Positions 59,600-64,000 of a stretch of 64,000 nucleotides of DNA are shown piece by piece. The notes under the pieces were generated by a model. That model ran no database searches and was not told the origin of the DNA. It saw only the letters and a list, made by a program, of their open reading frames with translations. Within the stretch, counting starts at the first letter, position 1, and each line of letters starts with the position of its first letter. Source of the stretch: SXOA01 sp051004015 (lineage in GTDB: Bacteria; Planctomycetota; Planctomycetia; Pirellulales; Pirellulaceae); assembly GCA_051004015.1 (NCBI GenBank), contig JBPCKT010000157.1, positions 153,595 through 217,594 on the forward strand. The letters run 5' to 3'. Position numbers and translations under genes: made by a program.

Positions 59600-59681
59600 A
59601 AATCCGAAGCTCGAAATCCGAAACAGGCATTGTATCGCCAGATTCTCCATTCGGATTTCGTTATTCGAATTTCGGATTTCC
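59600..59681. repeat. inverted repeat of AATCCGAA words
   Basis: Left AAATCCGAAGCTCGAAATCC (59600-59622) pairs imperfectly with right 59650-59681, which holds TTCGGATTTCG twice. Lies between the sulfatase and the anti-sigma/DUF1549 gene. Confidence 0.65.
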
Positions 59682-59686
59682 TTCCC

Positions 59687-61864
59687 CTAGTGGTCCAGAA
59701 TGAACTCGTTGCTGTTCAAGAGCGCCCACCAGATGTCTTCCAGAGCGGCAGCGGGCTTGTCCTTGGCATTGGCCAGAATCTTGGAAATCGCGGAAAGCTC
59801 CCGGCCCGTCGGCTTGCGGGAGAGGGACGCGAGGAAAAGGTGTTCCACCTTTTCGTTCATCGGCATTTCGCTGTGGATCAGGCCGGGGAGGAAGCCCTCC
59901 TTGCCACTGCCGGCGGTCTGACGAATCAAGTCGCCGTTCATCATCTCCAGCGACTGCCGCACGGAGCCGTTGAAGTGGCTCTCTTCCATCGCGTCGTCGG
60001 TCCCCATGTTGCGGTTGAACTGCGAGAGCCAGTCCACGCGGGCCTGGGCCAGCCTGTCCGCGTTGTCGCCCGACTTGTTCCGCAAACTGGCGGCGGCGAG
60101 GAGCGAGTTGTAAACCTCTTCGGCCTGCATCTGCCGCGTGTAGTAGTGGCTGAACAGCGGGGACGTTCCCGCTTGCGGGCTGTCCGCCAGGCTGCCGACG
60201 GGGACCACGCTGCTGCGGCCGAAGGGGTCGCTGAGCACGATCCAGCGGATGGCCGCTTTGAGATCGTAGTTGCGGGCGACGAATTCCTTCGACAGCCGGT
60301 CGAGCAGCTTGGGATGCGTGGCGGATTCGGTTTTGCCCATGTCGTCGATGGGCTTCGTGAAGCCGTAGCCGAAGAAATGGGACCACATGCGGTTGACCAG
60401 GGCTCGCGGCAGATTGTCGCTGCGGACAATGAACTTCGCCAGCTCCTCGCGGCGATTCATGTCGGAAAGCAGGCCGCTGGATTCAATCGTCTTGCCGTCC
60501 ACAAACTGCGGCAACGCGGCTTTCATCTGGCCGCTCGGCTGCTGGTAATAGACTTCCCCTTCCTTGGTGACCCCCTTCAAATCGTAAAAATCGCCGTCAA
60601 TAATCCTCGGCCCGGCTGCGGTCTTTTCCACCTGGGCCTGCCGGAAAAAAGCGTTCAAAGACCAATACTGCTGCTGCGACCAGTCCTGCGAAGGATGCTG
60701 ATGGCACTGAGCGCACTGCAACGACTGCCCCAGGAAAACGCGGCAGGTGCGGGCCGTGACCAGCGTGGCATTTTCGTTCAGCCCCGCCAGCACAAAGTTG
60801 ACCGCTCCATTCGAGTCGTCCGCGCCGGGCTTGGCGGTGCCGGTGGCGGTGAGCAACTCATAAACCAGCTTGTCATACGGCTTGTTCTCGGCCAGCGAGT
60901 GGCGGAGATACTGCTCAAAGGCCGCCCGGTCCACCGGCCAGTCCTCTTGTGTCCCCGTAGTGCGGCCGATCAGGACATTCGCCCACACGCCCGCCCAGTA
61001 CTGAGCATACTGGTCGACATACGTGTCGTCGCTCAGCAACCGATCGACTAGCTTCGGCCGCTTGTCCTTGGCGTTGTCGTTGAGAAACGCCAGCGTCTCT
61101 TCCCCCGAGGGGATGCGGCCGAGCAAACGGACAAAGACGCGGCGGCACCATTCGCCATCGGCGGCCAGCGGAGCGGGGTTGATGCTATTTTCCATCCAGG
61201 AGCGATGCAGCTCGGCGCTAACGAAGGACGCGACCTCCGAATCAGGCGACGCCTTCACCGCGTAATTGCGCTCGGGGAAACCCGACGACGGCGCAGGCTT
61301 GATCGGGTTCTCTGCCGGCGAAGGGACCGTGACGGCAGGCGTGGAGCTCTTTTCGGGGGACGTGGCCTTGGCAATGAGCGGCGACTCCACGGGTGGTTTC
61401 GCGTTTTCATTCTTTCCCGGTACGGGTGTATTCTTTTTCGCAATTGCCTTATCACCCTTGTCGCCATTCAATTTCGGCGGATTCTTGACGATGCCCGGTT
61501 GCCCCCCCTTGTTGCGGCTGGCGATGATTCCAACCGCCCCAAGCCCGACGCCAAGCACCACCACCAGCGAAATCGCCGCCAGCGTTTGCCAGGCGGCCTT
61601 GGAGGACTTGCGAACGTGCGGAGCCGGATTGACCGCAAGCTGAATGTGCCCATTCGACGAGGCCGCGGAAACAACCCCTTCGGAAACAACGGTGCGGAGA
61701 GGAAGCGGCGGAGCAGCCGGCTCAACGAATCCCTTCACTTCCGGTCGCACCCCGCGGATCGCCAGCGACTGCATGATGCGGGCGGAAAGGTCTGGCGGCG
61801 TGCGGCCGCCGAGGACTTCCTCCAGCATGGCGTCGAGAATGGGATCGTCGCGGTCGGGGGTCAT
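59687..61864 (-). CDS. anti-sigma-like/DUF1549/DUF1553 fusion protein
   Basis: 725 aa. The N-terminus (DPILDAMLEEVLGGRTPPDL) resembles the cytoplasmic sigma-binding start of planctomycete anti-sigma factors. One membrane helix follows at about residues 95-115 (LAAISLVVVLGVGLGAVGII), then a Pro/Lys-rich linker, then exported DUF1549 with a CAQCH motif near residue 378 and DUF1553 to the end (NLPRALVNRMWSHFFGYGF near 470). A signal received outside by the DUF part could be passed to the ECF sigma factor encoded just upstream (93 nt). This cytoplasm-membrane-periplasm plan is inferred from the helix and linker. Confidence 0.9.
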   Translation of the reverse strand: MTPDRDDPILDAMLEEVLGGRTPPDLSARIMQSLAIRGVRPEVKGFVEPAAPPLPLRTVVSEGVVSAASSNGHIQLAVNPAPHVRKSSKAAWQTLAAISLVVVLGVGLGAVGIIASRNKGGQPGIVKNPPKLNGDKGDKAIAKKNTPVPGKNENAKPPVESPLIAKATSPEKSSTPAVTVPSPAENPIKPAPSSGFPERNYAVKASPDSEVASFVSAELHRSWMENSINPAPLAADGEWCRRVFVRLLGRIPSGEETLAFLNDNAKDKRPKLVDRLLSDDTYVDQYAQYWAGVWANVLIGRTTGTQEDWPVDRAAFEQYLRHSLAENKPYDKLVYELLTATGTAKPGADDSNGAVNFVLAGLNENATLVTARTCRVFLGQSLQCAQCHQHPSQDWSQQQYWSLNAFFRQAQVEKTAAGPRIIDGDFYDLKGVTKEGEVYYQQPSGQMKAALPQFVDGKTIESSGLLSDMNRREELAKFIVRSDNLPRALVNRMWSHFFGYGFTKPIDDMGKTESATHPKLLDRLSKEFVARNYDLKAAIRWIVLSDPFGRSSVVPVGSLADSPQAGTSPLFSHYYTRQMQAEEVYNSLLAAASLRNKSGDNADRLAQARVDWLSQFNRNMGTDDAMEESHFNGSVRQSLEMMNGDLIRQTAGSGKEGFLPGLIHSEMPMNEKVEHLFLASLSRKPTGRELSAISKILANAKDKPAAALEDIWWALLNSNEFILDH

Positions 61865-61876
61865 TTGGTTGCCGTC

Positions 61877-61903
61877 GTAGCGACATGCGGCCCCGCATGT
61901 CGG
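61877..61903 (+). repeat. GTAG-palindrome (REP-like)
   Basis: GTAG at 61877-61880, then CGACATGCGG and CCGCATGTCG around CCC, between the sigma-factor gene and its downstream partner. Paired with the inverted unit at 61933-61960. Confidence 0.85.
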
Positions 61904-61932
61904 CTTCTTCCGTCTTCACAATGTTTAATGCC

Positions 61933-61960
61933 GCCGACACGCGAGGCCGCGTGTGGCTAC
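61933..61960 (-). repeat. CTAC-ended palindrome overlapping a stop codon
   Basis: CACGCG and CGCGTG arms around AGGC, followed by GGCTAC. On the minus strand its GTAG contains the TAG stop of the ECF sigma factor gene. Confidence 0.85.
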
Positions 61961-62463
61961 TTTAACTTACCTTCAATGCACTCCCGCAATTGCTGCTTGG
62001 CCCGCTGCATCAAGTTCTTGGCTCCATGTTCGGTAATTTCCAGGGCCGCCGCAATCGCTTCCCGCGAGCTGTCCTCGCGGAACCGCAGCTCCAGGGCCAG
62101 CCGTGCCCGCTGGCTGATCCCTTGCAGGCAGTCCCGCAGGGCATCCACCAGGGCCTCTCCATTATCACTGCCGGCCCAATTCGCCCAGGTCCGGTCCAGC
62201 TCCTCCACATTCTCCACCACGGTCACCTTGCCCGCCCGGCGCTTGACCGAGATGAACAGGTTGAAGGCAACCTTCCGCAAATAGGCCGACGTGGCCGCCG
62301 GCCCCAGGTCCTGAAACGGCTTTTGCAGGACGTTCAGGAAGGTCTCCTGAGTAATGTCCTCCGCCTGGGCACTGTCGCACCCCAGCGCACGCAAATACCG
62401 CCAGATGCCAGCCTGATAAGTCTGGATCAGGACGACAGGGTCGAATCCAGTCGCTTCGGCCAT
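61957..62463 (-). CDS. ECF RNA polymerase sigma factor
   Basis: 168 aa from the ATG at 62463 (a TTG at 62484 would add 7 residues). Region 2 includes IWRYLRALGCDSAQAEDITQ and ETFLNVLQKPF near residue 45. Region 4 holds ALELRFREDSSREAIAAALE and TEHGAKNLMQRAKQQLREC, the helix-turn-helix for the -35 element. The protein is a standard-length ECF factor without C-terminal extension. The next gene encodes a membrane protein with an anti-sigma-like N-terminus, its likely regulator. The stop codon TAG is part of a REP-like GTAG palindrome. Confidence 0.93.
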   Translation of the reverse strand: MAEATGFDPVVLIQTYQAGIWRYLRALGCDSAQAEDITQETFLNVLQKPFQDLGPAATSAYLRKVAFNLFISVKRRAGKVTVVENVEELDRTWANWAGSDNGEALVDALRDCLQGISQRARLALELRFREDSSREAIAAALEITEHGAKNLMQRAKQQLRECIEGKLK

Positions 62464-62598
62464 ACCGCCGCTTTCATGCTCCAAACCTAAAACGCTTGGG
62501 GCGGGGGATTGTACTCAGGCAGGCGTAAAGCGTTAGCCCATAAGGAGCTAGCGACTGCCGCCCAGGCTGCTTTTCAGTCTACACCAAGCACCCAACAA

Positions 62599-62623
62599 GT
62601 AGGATGGGATTCCCATCCCGTCC
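62599..62623 (+). repeat. GTAG-palindrome (REP-like)
   Basis: GTAG at 62599-62602 followed by GATGGGATTCCCATC; resembles the left unit at 3790 in plan and sequence. A degenerate GGCC palindrome of the 8829 type lies near 62703. Confidence 0.8.
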
Positions 62624-62743
62624 GTGACCGGCGAGTGGCCTGCGTAAGCGGGCCGGTGAACCTGCACGACGGCGCGGTCGCTGCCGGCCCGATCGCAAAA
62701 ATGGCCTGGAAGGGCCGTCCTCAGGGGGGTGTAATGGATCCCT

Positions 62744-63610
62744 ATGGCGAAAGCACCCAAAACCGAGTTCACCGCGCGGAGCCTGCCAAAGCCGACTCGG
62801 CTGGACCGGGTGCTTCGCGATCAATTTCCCCTGTGGGGACGCCAGGCGGTGCAGCGTTTGATCACGGCGGGGAAAGTGCAACTCAATGGGCGCGTGGTTT
62901 GGCTGGCCTCGTGGGAGGTCCAGAATGGCGATCGTTTGCAGATTGCGGCCCCCCCCGCTCCCAAGACGCCACCTCCCGCCACGTTCGACGAGGCCTGGGT
63001 CATCGCCGAGGAGGAGGACTTGATTGCAATCAACAAGCCGGCCGGCCTGCTCAGCGAGCCCAAACGCTTTTCCCGGACTCCCAACCTGCTGGAGCTGGCG
63101 AGCGCACGTTTTGGGTCCATCGTGCTGTTTCACCGGCTGGATCGGGATACGTCCGGGATTGTGCTGCTGACGCGGCCGGGAGAGATCAACAAGGTTTTGG
63201 ATGCCGCCTTTAAGAGCCACACCATTCTCAAGGAGTACCTGGCGGTGGTGGCCTCCCCCAATCGCCTGGCGCCCGCGGGAGTCATTGATGTCCGGCTGGG
63301 CCCCGATCCCGCGCGGCGCGATCGCATGAGCGTTGTCCAGCGCGGCGGCCAGCGGGCCGTCACTCGCTACCGCGTCGAGAGCGAAGCCGACGGCAGACAG
63401 CGGGTCCGTCTCTGGCCCCAGACGGGACGGACGCATCAACTCCGCCTCCACCTGGCCCACCTAGGCGCCCCCATCCTCGGCGACCGCCTCTACGGCCCCC
63501 GCCCCGACGAAGACCAGCGGCTGCTGCTCCACGCGGAGCGCCTCGAATTGCCCGCGACCGAGGAGTATCACGCCAGAAGCTTTGCAGCGCCGCTGCCGGA
63601 GGGGTTTTAG
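62744..63610 (+). CDS. RluA-family RNA pseudouridine synthase
   Basis: 288 aa. An S4-like N-terminus (RLDRVLRDQFPLWGRQAVQR, then ITAGKVQLNGRVV) binds RNA; the catalytic domain has HRLDRDTSGIVLLTR near residue 128 with the essential Asp in RLDRDTSG, and GRTHQLRLHLAHLGAPILGD near 230. It isomerises uridine in rRNA or tRNA; the exact target (RluC, RluD or TruC-like) cannot be set from motifs. Single gene. Confidence 0.93.
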   Translation: MAKAPKTEFTARSLPKPTRLDRVLRDQFPLWGRQAVQRLITAGKVQLNGRVVWLASWEVQNGDRLQIAAPPAPKTPPPATFDEAWVIAEEEDLIAINKPAGLLSEPKRFSRTPNLLELASARFGSIVLFHRLDRDTSGIVLLTRPGEINKVLDAAFKSHTILKEYLAVVASPNRLAPAGVIDVRLGPDPARRDRMSVVQRGGQRAVTRYRVESEADGRQRVRLWPQTGRTHQLRLHLAHLGAPILGDRLYGPRPDEDQRLLLHAERLELPATEEYHARSFAAPLPEGF

Positions 63611-63642
63611 AGCCCTCTACGTCACCAATCGAAAAAAATCGG

Positions 63643-63730
63643 GAACAGAAGGAAACAAAGGGAACGAAGAAATGCCGACAGTCGTCCCCCTTGAGCCGCC
63701 TCTCTTCGTTTCCTTTGTTCCCTTCTGTTC
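63643..63730. repeat. 28-bp imperfect inverted repeat, GAACAGAAGGAAAC family
   Basis: Arms 63643-63670 and 63703-63730 pair at 26 of 28 positions around 32 nt. The outer ends contain the word shared with 13948-14060, after the pseudouridine synthase gene. Confidence 0.85.
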
Positions 63731-63768
63731 AAACTCAGGTAATGATACCGTTTGAAAATTCTTGATGC

Positions 63769-64000
63769 TTAAGAATTAGGCAGGCCAAATGCTGCCGAAT
63801 CTTCCCGAAGGTCTCGAATCGCGCGTTCCACTATTCGGCGAATCTCTTTTTCGACCTCGTCGGCGCTTCTTCTGGCTCTTCCGACTGAAGCGCGCGCCGG
63901 GTGATAGAAAAAAGATGGGACATGGGGTTTTCTAAGAGTTTGGGTTACCAGACCTTCTCTTGGAGCACCGACATGTCCCAGCAGGCTTTGTATCAGGTTT
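63769..64000 (-). CDS. hypothetical protein, C-terminal part (continues beyond the window)
   Basis: Open frame of 76 codons from the right edge to a TAA at 63769. The visible sequence is protein-like: NLIQSLLGHVGAPREGLVTQ, then VPSFFYHPARASVGRARR, and a strongly charged helix DEVEKEIRRIVERAIRDLRE near the end. I do not recognise the family; the 5' part is outside the window. The composition and absence of stops support real coding. Confidence 0.55.
   Translation of the reverse strand, partial: NLIQSLLGHVGAPREGLVTQTLRKPHVPSFFYHPARASVGRARRSADEVEKEIRRIVERAIRDLREDSAAFGLPNS

Noticed and set aside
1..64000. Prophage or integrative element carrying the tRNA array
   Set aside because: No integrase, phage structural gene or attachment-site repeat is visible in the window; the array may still have been acquired, but nothing here shows it.

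Overview
The window reads as chromosomal DNA of a planctomycete, most likely a Gemmatales-type lineage (inference). The evidence is a high-GC genome with several planctomycete-typical families: two DUF1501 proteins, two DUF1549/DUF1553 proteins (one fused to an anti-sigma-like N-terminus), a CRTAC1/FG-GAP protein, a ThuA-domain protein, a sulfatase and a planctomycete-style ECF sigma factor. I see no rRNA, prophage, insertion sequence, transposase or CRISPR array.

Layout. 1-6.4 kb: end of a cyclic-nucleotide-binding-type protein, CRTAC1 protein, DUF1501 protein, myo-inositol oxygenase, an unknown protein and a slipin. 6.8-9.03 kb: a dense array of 22 tRNA or tRNA-like genes, all on the minus strand, preceded by a 32-codon ORF and a strong intrinsic terminator. 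9.35-11.8 kb: cydAB with tRNA-Arg(CCG) ending 2 nt before cydA. 11.9-20.4 kb: sugar isomerase, deoC, a zinc-ribbon/acyl-carrier-protein fusion, a sugar kinase, a 43-aa membrane peptide, a large secreted hydrolase, ThuA protein and a methyltransferase-like protein. 20.4-28.1 kb: a ketosynthase-like protein lacking two catalytic residues, an HD-GYP phosphodiesterase, a DUF2726 protein, and a DUF1549/1553 plus DUF1501 pair. 28.4-44.2 kb: eight collinear genes for secreted TPR proteins (one of 2560 aa), an ExbB/TolQ channel, two ExbD/TolR proteins, two further membrane proteins and a final TPR protein. 44.3-64 kb: CPBP protease, branched-chain aminotransferase, LolD and LolC/E-like ABC proteins, lysS, rplM-rpsI, nadE, a truncated beta-lactamase-like gene, tRNA-Ser(TGA), response regulator, FAD-SelD fusion, Fpg-type glycosylase, sulfatase, anti-sigma/DUF1549/1553 fusion, ECF sigma factor, RluA-type pseudouridine synthase and a partial gene at the right edge.

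Three things stand out. (1) The tRNA array contains structurally odd members (C33 instead of U33, an ACU anticodon, a palindrome inside an anticodon arm), and its leader looks like an attenuator. (2) The 16-kb TPR/ExbBD cluster looks like an ion-gradient-driven envelope machine whose largest protein carries S-layer-like beta modules. (3) Dispersed palindromes start with GTAG (or end with CTAC), the architecture of REP elements. They occupy many gaps, including gaps inside the tRNA array. One supplies a stop codon. A second palindrome family lies in frame inside the selD fusion.

Limits: all family assignments are from reading motifs by eye; no database search was run. tRNA structures were folded by hand.
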